Notes under the pieces: generated by a model | What the model was told of the DNA's origin: nothing | The model's database searches: none | Seen by the model: the letters and a program-made list of their open reading frames with translations, nothing else | Source: an uncultured Gammaproteobacteria bacterium | GTDB taxonomy: Bacteria > Pseudomonadota > Gammaproteobacteria > Arenicellales > JAANXG01 | Reading direction: 5' to 3' | DNA length: 64,000 bases | NCBI GenBank assembly: GCA_947258975.1 | Contig: CAMYKK010000001.1 | Coordinates: forward strand, 1-64,000 | Made by a program: the position numbers and the translations under genes | Shown: positions 10,245 through 19,072 of the stretch, piece after piece | How positions within the stretch are numbered: position 1 is the first letter of the stretch | Layout: each line of letters starts with the position of its first letter

Positions 10245-10754
10245 TCAGCCGATTTGACCGAATGCCATAAAAACCACGATCAATGTAAACACCTGGCAAG
10301 CCACTGTAATTAGAAAACTCACGCCGGCACCGAAATCCAACGCGTGCTTCATTACATAGACCGCAATTGCCAGTACCCAGATGCTGAGCGCGAACAGCAA
10401 GGTCATCGGCATAGACGCGTCCGGAGACTCCTGCACCTGATACAGCCAGCCAACGACCGGCCACGCGACGAGTTGTAATAGCGCGCTGGTGCCGAAGATT
10501 GCGGTTATAGTCTGTCGGAAGCGCTCGACTCTTGATTTCCAACGAAGCACGATCCAGATCGCAAATCCAAACACAACCACTTGCGCCGTTGACATCGCTA
10601 CAACGAGAGGAATCTGGCCTTCGGCGCGGTGAGTCAGAATGTTGGTCACGATTGCGGCGATGGTGGTTGCCGCAACGAGTGTACTATTGGCCGGCAGGTC
10701 TTGTGGTTTTGCCTGGAACAGGCAAAGATCGAGCAGAAGTTTCAGAACATTCAT
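10245..10754 (-). CDS. Hypothetical multi-pass membrane protein
   Basis: 169 aa with several hydrophobic segments; abuts mpl start. Confidence 0.6.
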   Translation of the reverse strand: MNVLKLLLDLCLFQAKPQDLPANSTLVAATTIAAIVTNILTHRAEGQIPLVVAMSTAQVVVFGFAIWIVLRWKSRVERFRQTITAIFGTSALLQLVAWPVVGWLYQVQESPDASMPMTLLFALSIWVLAIAVYVMKHALDFGAGVSFLITVACQVFTLIVVFMAFGQIG

Positions 10755-10786
10755 TCGGTCATACTAATATAGTTGCGCACTCAACG

Positions 10787-11896
10787 GTGAGCTTACTCGT
10801 CATACAAGACGCCCGACTACTCAACGAGCGGTGCCGGGAGTTGGCATCCTGCTCCTGGATTGGTATCGATACCGAGTTCCTGCGCGAGCGAACCTACTAC
10901 CCGCGCTTGTGTCTGGTTCAGGTTTCCAGCTCTAACGGGGTGATAGGCATCGATCCTCTGAAGTGCGACACCCTAGAGCCCTTGATTCACGTGCTTGGTG
11001 ACAGCGCGCAGTCGAAGGTGATCCACGCGGCGCGTCAGGATTTGGAGGTCTTATACCATATCTGTGGTTGGGTGCCGCAACCGGTTTTCGATACTCAGAT
11101 CGCCGCGGCCTTGCTTGGTTTTGGAGATCAAGTCAGTTATGCATCGCTGGTAGCACAGATCGCAGGCAAAACGCTGTCCAAGCATGAGACACGGACCGAT
11201 TGGTGCTCGCGGCCGTTAACCGCTGGCCAACTTGAATATGCATACCAGGATGTCAGCCACTTGGGCGAGTTACATCAATATCTAAAAGCGGAACTAGAAC
11301 GCCGGAATCGTCTGGCGTGGCTGGAGGAAGAGTGCCGCCCGTTGGCGAACCCGGCACTTTACGCCATGGAGCCAAAACACGCCTACAAACGACTACGAAG
11401 CGGTCATTCCTTGGACTTACAGTCCCAACATCTACTCAAGCACCTCGCGATATGGCGGGAGCGAACCGCACAACGCAAAGACCTGCCCAGGAACTGGGTC
11501 ATAAACGATAACCAGCTCGTGGACATCGCCGCCGCCAAGCCCCAACGACAGGATCAGTTGTCTGCGATCGAAGGTGTCCCGTCTCGATTCGTGCACCGCT
11601 ACGGCAACGCGGTACTGTCGGTGATCGGCCGTTACTACCGCGGGAACGACGGAAAAACCGTGTGGGAACCGCCCGCGCGGCTCAACGATCGCGAGAAGCA
11701 ATTGGCGGACCGTCTGATTGAAATCATTAGAGTACGGGCTCAGCTGGAGCATGTTTCCCCTACTTTGGTTGCTTCGCGCAAGGAAGTGAACCGCTTCGTG
11801 CGGCAACAGCAGCATCATCCACTGGCAACCGGGTGGCGTTTTGAACTGGTTGGCCGCAGGTTGTTGCAAGAGCTGGAGGCCGGCCAAGACGGTTAA
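10787..11896 (+). CDS. rnd: Ribonuclease D
   Basis: WIGIDTEFLRERTYYPRLCLVQVSS (DxE), VIHAARQDLEVLYHICG, HRDC-like C-terminus; GTG start at 10787 likely (ORF track 10532 start lacks family similarity). Confidence 0.88.
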   Translation: MSLLVIQDARLLNERCRELASCSWIGIDTEFLRERTYYPRLCLVQVSSSNGVIGIDPLKCDTLEPLIHVLGDSAQSKVIHAARQDLEVLYHICGWVPQPVFDTQIAAALLGFGDQVSYASLVAQIAGKTLSKHETRTDWCSRPLTAGQLEYAYQDVSHLGELHQYLKAELERRNRLAWLEEECRPLANPALYAMEPKHAYKRLRSGHSLDLQSQHLLKHLAIWRERTAQRKDLPRNWVINDNQLVDIAAAKPQRQDQLSAIEGVPSRFVHRYGNAVLSVIGRYYRGNDGKTVWEPPARLNDREKQLADRLIEIIRVRAQLEHVSPTLVASRKEVNRFVRQQQHHPLATGWRFELVGRRLLQELEAGQDG

Positions 11897-11958
11897 TGGT
11901 TAGTGATGCTTAGTAGTCCGGTCCCGTCACAGAGGGGCCAGATCCATTAAAGCTAATG

Positions 11959-12036
11959 TGTGGGAGCGCCTTTTCCCCTGCTATGCGGGGACAAGCAGGC
12001 GTGATAATTTTTTTGCGGCAGAATACCGCTCCCACA
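11959..12036. repeat. REP-like element bounded by perfect 10-bp inverted repeat TGTGGGAGCG/CGCTCCCACA
   Basis: Arms at 11959-11968 and 12027-12036; interior ccttttcccctgctatgcggggacaagcagg. Confidence 0.8.
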
Positions 12037-12073
12037 GATCTTCTCTTTTTAGAAAAAAATAAATCCCCTTAAT

Positions 12074-12471
12074 TTATGTCACTTTATTTACTACGTTACC
12101 CCACGCTAGAGCAAAACCGTATCGCCCCGGGTACGGCGGAGCACAGATACATAACAAGGTGAGCGGCTCGACGCCGGTGTTGGTAATTCGATGCGGTGTT
12201 CCGGGTAAGATCAATATCTTGTTCCCCGTTTGAACCGGACACACTTCGTCGCCCAAAGTCATTCGTCCGGTACCGGGGGTAATGTGATAGAGTTCTTCGG
12301 CGTCGTGGTGTTTGTGCAACGACGTGGTTCCCTTCGCCTCGATGATCGCTTGCCCCGGACTTTTCGCGGCAACGCCACGCAGGCGGGGATGCGGGAGTTT
12401 GCGGGTAATCGCCGGTGTTTGGCGATATAGGATTTAATGTTGGTTTTCCCTGTATTGTCACCCCTGCGCAA
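12074..12471 (-). pseudogene. Cupin domain protein, apparently frameshifted near its N-terminus
   Basis: C-terminal frame reads ...SPGQAIIEAKGTTSLHKHHDAEELYHITPGTGRMTLGDEVCPVQTGNKILILPGTPHRITNTG...; N-terminal NIKSYIAK is in another frame, with the switch at an AAA run. Confidence 0.6.
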
Positions 12472-12536
12472 CTGTCAGGTCAGGAAAATACCCCCGTTTA
12501 TTGTTTCTGCTACATACGTTTGTTGGAGATTCGAAA

Positions 12537-13517
12537 GTGATCACTCTCGTCACAGGTGGAAGCGGCTTTGTAGGCAGTCATCTCGTTGACGGGTTCTTAC
12601 AGGCAGGGCATGACGTGCGATGTTTGGTGCGTTTACAGTCGCGCCCGGGATGGCTGGAGGACAAGCAGGTCGAGTTGGTGGAAGGTGATTGCACGCGGCC
12701 TGATACTCTGATCTCTGCGGTGCAGGGGGTGGATATCGTTGTACACGCTGCCGGCGTAACGTGGACCGCGAAGCGTTCCAAATACTTCCATGTCAACGCG
12801 GTCGGGACGCATAATCTCCTGCTGGCGTGTGCCGAGCATGCGCCCGCGCTTAGACGTTTCCTGTTTATTTCCAGCCAGGCAGCGGCGGGTCCAGCGCACA
12901 ATGGGCGGGCGTTGACCGAGCGCGACGCGCCACGGCCGATCTCGCCTTACGGCGCGAGCAAATTGCTCGCCGAGAGCCATGTCTCCGCCTTTGCGGGGCG
13001 ATTTCCTTGCATTATCCTGCGGCCGAGTGCGGTTTATGGGCCCCGTGACCGGAATTTTTTACCCTATGTTCGCATGGTTAAGCACGGTTTCCTGGTAGAA
13101 TTGGGGACCGGGCAGCGTGTGGCGAGTCTCTGCCACGTTCAGGATGTGGTAGCTTGTGCGTTGAACGCGGCCGATAGCCAGGTTCCTTCGGGGTCGGTAT
13201 ATTTCGTCGCTGACGCAGAACCATATGCTTGGCGGGACGTGGAAAAGGGCGTTTGCGCAGCATTGGAGGTCAATCCGCGGCGGCTGACGGTTCCCGGTTG
13301 GTGTGTGCGGGTGTTCGGTGGGCTGGGTCAATTATATGGACTTATAACAGATCGACCGGTTAGGATTAATACCGCACGGGCGGCGGAGCTGCTGGAGAAA
13401 CGCTGGATCTGTGACGTTACTAAAATGACTAATGAACTCGGGTTCACATCCAGCATGGAATTGACCCGAGGATTACAACAGCTGGTTCGCTGGTACCAAG
13501 AACAATATTGGTTATGA
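12537..13517 (+). CDS. NAD-dependent epimerase/dehydratase (extended SDR; CerR-like candidate by context)
   Basis: VITLVTGGSGFVGSHLVDGFLQAGHDVRCLVR; YGASK active-site motif; ORF track starts at 12501, GTG at 12537 preferred. Confidence 0.85.
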   Translation: MITLVTGGSGFVGSHLVDGFLQAGHDVRCLVRLQSRPGWLEDKQVELVEGDCTRPDTLISAVQGVDIVVHAAGVTWTAKRSKYFHVNAVGTHNLLLACAEHAPALRRFLFISSQAAAGPAHNGRALTERDAPRPISPYGASKLLAESHVSAFAGRFPCIILRPSAVYGPRDRNFLPYVRMVKHGFLVELGTGQRVASLCHVQDVVACALNAADSQVPSGSVYFVADAEPYAWRDVEKGVCAALEVNPRRLTVPGWCVRVFGGLGQLYGLITDRPVRINTARAAELLEKRWICDVTKMTNELGFTSSMELTRGLQQLVRWYQEQYWL

Positions 13518-14743
13518 CAAACCGAATCCTCGCCAAACAACATGCTCTAAGCCGCCTGCGCGCAGGCATCTTCGATAAATGCCAAAAGTTTACCCGCGCC
13601 CAAGAGCTCATCGAGGCCGGTATCTATCCCTACTTCCACACGGTGGAGTCTGCCCAGGAGCCTGAAGTCGTCTGCGACGGGCGGCCGATGATAATGATGA
13701 GTTCCAACAATTATCTCGGACTGACCAGCCATCCTAAGGTGAAGGAAGCGGCGATCGACGCGGTGCGCCGCTATGGCACCGGGTGCGCCGGCTCGCGGTT
13801 TCTGAATGGCACCCTGGCTATTCACGAGGAACTCGAGTCCCGGCTGGCAAAGTTCCTCCGCAAAGACGCCGCGCTCGTATTCCCCACTGGTTTTCAAGCG
13901 AACCTCGGCGCGATCTCGGCCCTGGTAGGCAAGCATGACCTGATCGTGATCGACAAAATGAATCACGCCAGCATCTTTGACGGGTGCCGGTTGTCATTCG
14001 GGCAAATCCGCAAGTTCAAACACAACGACATGGAAGATCTGGAACGAATCCTCCGCGACAATTCAGGAAAAGCCGCGTTGGTGGTTGTGGACGGCGTGTT
14101 CAGCATGGAGGGCGATATCGCTGAATTGCCGGGTATAGTAGAACTGTGTCAGCAATATAACGCCGGATTGATGGTAGACGATGCGCACGGCATCGGCGTT
14201 CTTGGAGACCATGGCCGCGGCACTGCGGAACATTTCGGTCTTGAAGCAGACGTGGATCTCATCATGGGTACGTATAGCAAATCCCTTGCGACCATCGGAG
14301 GATGTCTGGCCGCGGATGCGGATGTGATTGACTACCTCAAGCATCACGCCCGCTCTCTGATCTTTTCGGCTAGTCTGCCGCCGGCGCCGGTGGCCGCGGC
14401 CTTGGCGTCATTACAAATCATCGAAGACGAACCAGAGCGCCGCGATCGGCTGTGGCGCAATGCGTCATACTTGCGCGAGGGGTTCGTGAATCTCGGCTTC
14501 GACATCGGAGTGAGCGAGACGCCGATTGTGCCGGTGGTTGTGGGCGATGAAGAACAGGTGTTGGTGACTTGGCGGCGCTTGTTTGACCATGGAGTTTTCG
14601 CGAGCCCGGTGCTTTACCCGGCGGTGCCGCCGGACATGGCCCTCATTCGCACCAGTTGCATGGCGACGCATACCATCGAACAACTCGACATGGTGCTGGA
14701 TGTGTTCGGGCGCGTCGGCCGTGAGATGGCACTTATCGACTAA
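13514..14743 (+). CDS. Alpha-oxoamine synthase, serine palmitoyltransferase-like
   Basis: SSNNYLGLTSHPKVKEAA, TGFQANLGAISAL, DDAHGIGVLG, GTYSKSLATIGGCLAAD (PLP Lys); ATGA overlap with upstream ORF. Confidence 0.85.
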   Translation: MTNRILAKQHALSRLRAGIFDKCQKFTRAQELIEAGIYPYFHTVESAQEPEVVCDGRPMIMMSSNNYLGLTSHPKVKEAAIDAVRRYGTGCAGSRFLNGTLAIHEELESRLAKFLRKDAALVFPTGFQANLGAISALVGKHDLIVIDKMNHASIFDGCRLSFGQIRKFKHNDMEDLERILRDNSGKAALVVVDGVFSMEGDIAELPGIVELCQQYNAGLMVDDAHGIGVLGDHGRGTAEHFGLEADVDLIMGTYSKSLATIGGCLAADADVIDYLKHHARSLIFSASLPPAPVAAALASLQIIEDEPERRDRLWRNASYLREGFVNLGFDIGVSETPIVPVVVGDEEQVLVTWRRLFDHGVFASPVLYPAVPPDMALIRTSCMATHTIEQLDMVLDVFGRVGREMALID

Positions 14744-14749
14744 CTCCGC

Positions 14750-15841
14750 ATGTGCCGTTGGCTAGGCCTATTATTGGCTGCGTCGGTAGTTGGCCTTGGA
14801 GCCGCTCAGGCTTCCGAGAGTGAGGTCAAAGATCACCGCCCCGTGCTTCTCGGCGCAGAATCATATACCGAGGGCTGGGATCAATATTTCTATTTCGAGG
14901 ACGGCACCTTCCTCGCCGTTCAGTTCTTTATCAGCAATTATGGGCCGACTGATCATCGCGCGATGGTGATCGGTTCGCTGTCGTCTTCCCAAAGTAACGA
15001 GCCCATGGTAATCAAGAACGGCCGCGGCCGTAAAGATTGGAGTTTCGAGGACAGCAAGTTGGATCTCAAGGTCGCAAACCACCGGTTCAGTGGGACCCAT
15101 CCTCATTATCGATTGTATCTGCGCAATAGCCGGGGCGAAGTCGATCTGAACGTGGAAGCAAGCGTTGATCCCTGGCGGCTCGGACACATTCCAGACGCCG
15201 CATCGGAGATCTTTCAGTACGTCTCCTACATCATGCCCATGGCCCGTGCCCAGGGCCGATTCCGGCGCGGCTCCGAGAGTACGGGTAGCGCGGGACCATG
15301 GAAAACGCTGCGCGACGGCCGAGGCTTCGCGATCCGCTATTTGAACAACAGCGCTCTGTCCAAGGTCGCGCGCAGTTGGGTACGAGTCGCGACCATTGAC
15401 ACCCAGGACCCGTCGTCGCCGGTCTTTTACCTCGTGCAGCGGCCGGGACAGAAGCAGTCGAGCTTTCTCGCGATCACAGTTGGTGGAGAAATTCGTCAGC
15501 AATGGACGGGATTCCCGGTCACGCTAGTCATCCCCGAACAGGACGCCCCGAATGAAGCCGAACATGACGCCGAGGATTACCGGCTGCCGCCGGATGCTAT
15601 CCAGTTCCAGATTACGGGTGCCGACGGGACGGTAACGGGTAATATTACGATGACGCGTCTGCTGCAGCGATTCGATTTCGTGCGCGAGCTCAAGCGCATC
15701 GAGCGGTTTTTTGTGCGGTTTTTGAATACACCGGTGCATTATCGGTACCTCGCACAATACGACTTGAGTTATCAGGGCAAGGAGGGTGGACAACGGTTGA
15801 CTGGGACCGCCTTGGCCGAGATCATGACTCTGAAGCGTTGA
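14750..15841 (+). CDS. Exported lipocalin-like (Svf1/CrtC/AttH-like) protein, tentative
   Basis: N-terminal signal peptide MCRWLGLLLAASVVGLGAAQASE; GWDQYFYFEDGTFLAVQFFISNYG...; fold assignment is inference. Confidence 0.55.
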   Translation: MCRWLGLLLAASVVGLGAAQASESEVKDHRPVLLGAESYTEGWDQYFYFEDGTFLAVQFFISNYGPTDHRAMVIGSLSSSQSNEPMVIKNGRGRKDWSFEDSKLDLKVANHRFSGTHPHYRLYLRNSRGEVDLNVEASVDPWRLGHIPDAASEIFQYVSYIMPMARAQGRFRRGSESTGSAGPWKTLRDGRGFAIRYLNNSALSKVARSWVRVATIDTQDPSSPVFYLVQRPGQKQSSFLAITVGGEIRQQWTGFPVTLVIPEQDAPNEAEHDAEDYRLPPDAIQFQITGADGTVTGNITMTRLLQRFDFVRELKRIERFFVRFLNTPVHYRYLAQYDLSYQGKEGGQRLTGTALAEIMTLKR

Positions 15842-15908
15842 CTTGTCTCGCGCAGCCGGGCGCCGGAAGCTCGGGCTGGATGTGATGTCCGTAGAAATGG
15901 GTTCAGAC

Positions 15909-16087
15909 CCGAATGGCACTTAACTTAAGCCTTACAGAGGCTAAAAAGCGCTGAATTGAGGGAGAGTTTCCGGGACCGTCGCCAGCAAGGATGCTGGCGT
16001 CGAGCCTACATGGAGGTATTGACGGCGTGTCCCGGGAATTGTCTCTCGGTTCAGCGTGTCGTGATCCCTTAAGTAAGTGCCATTCGG
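15909..16087. mobile_element. MITE-like/large REP element, about 179 bp, bounded by inverted repeats
   Basis: CCGAATGGCACTTAACTTAAG (15909-15929) vs CTTAAGTAAGTGCCATTCGG (16068-16087); inner arms gctgaattgagggagagtttccgggac / gtcccgggaattgtctctcggttcagc also pair. Confidence 0.65.
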
Positions 16088-16147
16088 TTCAGACCCCGGA
16101 AATAGGGGATCTGTCCTCTGTTTTCGATGCATGTGTTTTAAGTTGGT

Positions 16148-18613
16148 ATGGTAGAAAATCAAGACAACTTGACACCAAGGCCGATTCGCTGGGTCGTCGC
16201 CATCCTCGCGCGTTTGTACTGGTTGGTTCTAATCGCAGCGGTTATATCCGCATATTACTGCTTCTTGCTCGCCAAAGAGTTGAAGCTCGACGCGAATATC
16301 ATTTCTTTGATGCCCGAAGGGGTGCAAAGTGTTGAAAACCTGCGGACAGTAATCGAGAAAACCGGCGGATACAGCAATGCAATGATTCTGGTCGAATCGC
16401 CGGATCGTGATGCGGCAATACGGTTCCTGGCAGATCTAAAATCCGAAGTCCGGCAATTCGACTGGGTTAGCAGTGCGGAATACAGCGAAGACACCGCCAT
16501 CTTCCAAAGGAACAAGTTGCTGTTTGTGGAAACCAACGACTTGTTGGACATCGATCGCAGGCTGGCGGCACGACTCGACTACGAAAAGAAGCACCTGAAA
16601 TTCAAGGTGCAGGATACGACGGTTGAAATCAGTATTCGAGGAACGAAACGGCGGCCTCCTTCCCTCGATTTTGACGATATTGAGCAGAAATATGAAGGTA
16701 AGAAAGAGAAGACGGAAAAACAAAAACTGTTTCAAAATGACGCGGGAGATCTGATCATCCTGGTGGTCATGCCCAAGGGGGGCACGACCAATGTGGCCTA
16801 CTCAAAACGCATAATTTCGCAACTCCAAGAGAAGATCAGCCGCGTCGATCCCGCTAAATATCATCCCCAAATGAGCGTTAAACTCGGCGGCAGGGTAGCC
16901 AATCTTGTCGCCAAGTTCGACGCGATCATGCATGACATCAAAAGCAGCGCGATCTGGTCGCTTTCAGCGATATTATTGGTGGTGGCGCTGTTTTACCGTC
17001 GCTTGTCGGCGTTGTTTTACATCGGCTTGCCTTTGATCGTTGGTTTTTTATGGACGTTTGCGGTTACCCAAGTCGTTCTTGGTGGGTTGAATCTGATCAC
17101 GATTTTCCTGGTGTTGATTCTATTTGGCCTGGGGATCGACTTCGGAATCCACAATCTTTCACGCTACAACGAAGTGCGGCAACACGGAGGCACATTAGAG
17201 CAGGGCTTGAGCACGGTGTATCGAAGAACAGGACAGGCCTCTTTGTTGGCTGCGGTTACTACGATGGCCGGATTCTTTTCGCTTATGGCCACTGATTTCC
17301 GGGCGTTTTACGAATTCGGATTTATTGCCGGCAGCGGCGTTGCGTTTACCTTGTTGTCGATGTATCTGGTATTTCCAGCGTTGATCGTTCTCGCCGAACG
17401 GATCAAAGTCTACCGTGCGCCGCCGGAAAGGACGGAGACGGTCCAACAGGGTGGGGTGTTTCCATTTACAAATACGATATTGGTGATTGGAGCCATGTTG
17501 TGCGTCTTCAGTCTCACGGCATTGAATCAACTCGAGTTTGAAGACGACTTCGGCAGGCTAAAAACAAAAGTCTCAAGTTTGGATGAAGTTAATCGTAAGA
17601 TCACAGAAGTATTTCCACTGCGCTCGGACAAGGCGGTGGTGTTCGTAGAAAGCCTGGAGGACGTAAAAGCGTTGGTAGACACTGTTGAATCGATCAAGGA
17701 TCTGGGTGACGCCGCCGGAGACCCGACCATCGATAAAGTTAAGTCCATCTACAACTTGGTACCGGAATCCGAGGATCAAAAGCAGCGCATTGAAATCATA
17801 GACCGCATACAAGTCCAGCTCGCTGAAGCCACGAAGTTGCTGGAGGATTTCGGGGAAGATGATGAGCGAAATTCCGAGCTGCAGAGGTTTATGACATACA
17901 TGGGTGTGTCCGAGATGAAACCCACTGATTTACCGTTACCGTTGCAGCGCATTTACACCGGAGTACCCGGTTCCGGCGGCTACCTGGTATACATCTATAA
18001 CCGAAAGGGCACTTCGAAGTTGGAGGAAGCACAGGCGTTTGTTGACGATATTCGCGAAATAACCATCAACGATAAGACCTACTATCCCGCCACCGAGGCG
18101 ATGGTGTTCGTCGATATGCTGAATTTGATGAAAAAAGATGCCGCGCTTGCCGTTTCCGCTGTGTTGGCGACTGTCGTGATTATTCTTTTGTTCGCATTGC
18201 GCAGCGTGACGCAAACGATCGTAGTCTTGATACCGGTCGCCGTGGGTATGCTATGGATGCTCGGTCTGATGGCAGCGTTGGAGGTCCGGCTAAACGTATT
18301 CAATATGGTGGTTCTGCCGACGGTACTCGGAATTGGGCTGGACAATGGAATCCACATCTATCACCGATACCGTGAGCGCGGGGCCGGCGGGCTGAGGCAT
18401 GTGGTGAAAACCACCGGCGCGGCGGCGTTCCTGACGACATTGACTACCATGCTGGGATTTGCCGGGACCTTGACCGCGTCGAACCTCGGATTGCAGTCGC
18501 TTGGCCTGGTGGCGTGTATTGGACTTGGTGCTTGTATGATCAGTTCATTGACGGTGTTCCCCGCGATTTTACAATGGCACGCCAACTTGGGGGCGCGGCG
18601 GTTGGTGACGTAG
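16148..18613 (+). CDS. MMPL/RND superfamily transporter (HpnN-like)
   Basis: 821 aa, duplicated TM blocks with GLGIDFGIHNLSRYNE and GIGLDNGIHIYHRYRE motifs. Confidence 0.88.
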   Translation: MVENQDNLTPRPIRWVVAILARLYWLVLIAAVISAYYCFLLAKELKLDANIISLMPEGVQSVENLRTVIEKTGGYSNAMILVESPDRDAAIRFLADLKSEVRQFDWVSSAEYSEDTAIFQRNKLLFVETNDLLDIDRRLAARLDYEKKHLKFKVQDTTVEISIRGTKRRPPSLDFDDIEQKYEGKKEKTEKQKLFQNDAGDLIILVVMPKGGTTNVAYSKRIISQLQEKISRVDPAKYHPQMSVKLGGRVANLVAKFDAIMHDIKSSAIWSLSAILLVVALFYRRLSALFYIGLPLIVGFLWTFAVTQVVLGGLNLITIFLVLILFGLGIDFGIHNLSRYNEVRQHGGTLEQGLSTVYRRTGQASLLAAVTTMAGFFSLMATDFRAFYEFGFIAGSGVAFTLLSMYLVFPALIVLAERIKVYRAPPERTETVQQGGVFPFTNTILVIGAMLCVFSLTALNQLEFEDDFGRLKTKVSSLDEVNRKITEVFPLRSDKAVVFVESLEDVKALVDTVESIKDLGDAAGDPTIDKVKSIYNLVPESEDQKQRIEIIDRIQVQLAEATKLLEDFGEDDERNSELQRFMTYMGVSEMKPTDLPLPLQRIYTGVPGSGGYLVYIYNRKGTSKLEEAQAFVDDIREITINDKTYYPATEAMVFVDMLNLMKKDAALAVSAVLATVVIILLFALRSVTQTIVVLIPVAVGMLWMLGLMAALEVRLNVFNMVVLPTVLGIGLDNGIHIYHRYRERGAGGLRHVVKTTGAAAFLTTLTTMLGFAGTLTASNLGLQSLGLVACIGLGACMISSLTVFPAILQWHANLGARRLVT

Positions 18614-18830
18614 CTCAAACTGCCGCCGGCGGCCAGGTCCGCTGGGATTGCGCGATTGGACTCAGGGCACGGACGTCCGGGCCCCGGTTGCGTCAATGCG
18701 TATCCCATATTAGGATGCACAGCCATTTTGGCGGCAGACGGTGTCAGGACGTTCGCACACAGTGTAATTTTGCGCCCGTATATATACTGCCCAAGGATCC
18801 TGCAAGTCGGCCAGGGGATCGGGCGGCTGG

Positions 18831-18855
18831 TTCCCCTGCCGTGCGGGGGACAAGC
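18831..18855. repeat. Copy of CCCCTGC-n-GTGCGGGGGACAAGC repeat
   Basis: ttcccctgccgtgcgggggacaagc in the non-coding gap. Confidence 0.6.
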
Positions 18856-19072
18856 GCCGCGCTGGCGCGACAAAAGAAGGGGCTAGAATCTGTGACTCCG
18901 ACCGCGCTTTTGCTGTTGAGTGAAGCGCAATTGCAGGCGTTCGAGACCAAGTCAGCGCCTTCACGGGCGCCTTCACAGATACCAATCGTCACACCGGGCA
19001 TTGACCGAATTCTTTGATTGCAGAAAATGTTAGCCCTTCTTTTCGCCGCCTTGGTGCAATATACGGGTCCGC

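Noticed and set aside
18514-19017. 167-aa plus ORF after the MMPL gene
   Set aside because: Overlaps MMPL end and spans the repeat-bearing gap; no domain signal
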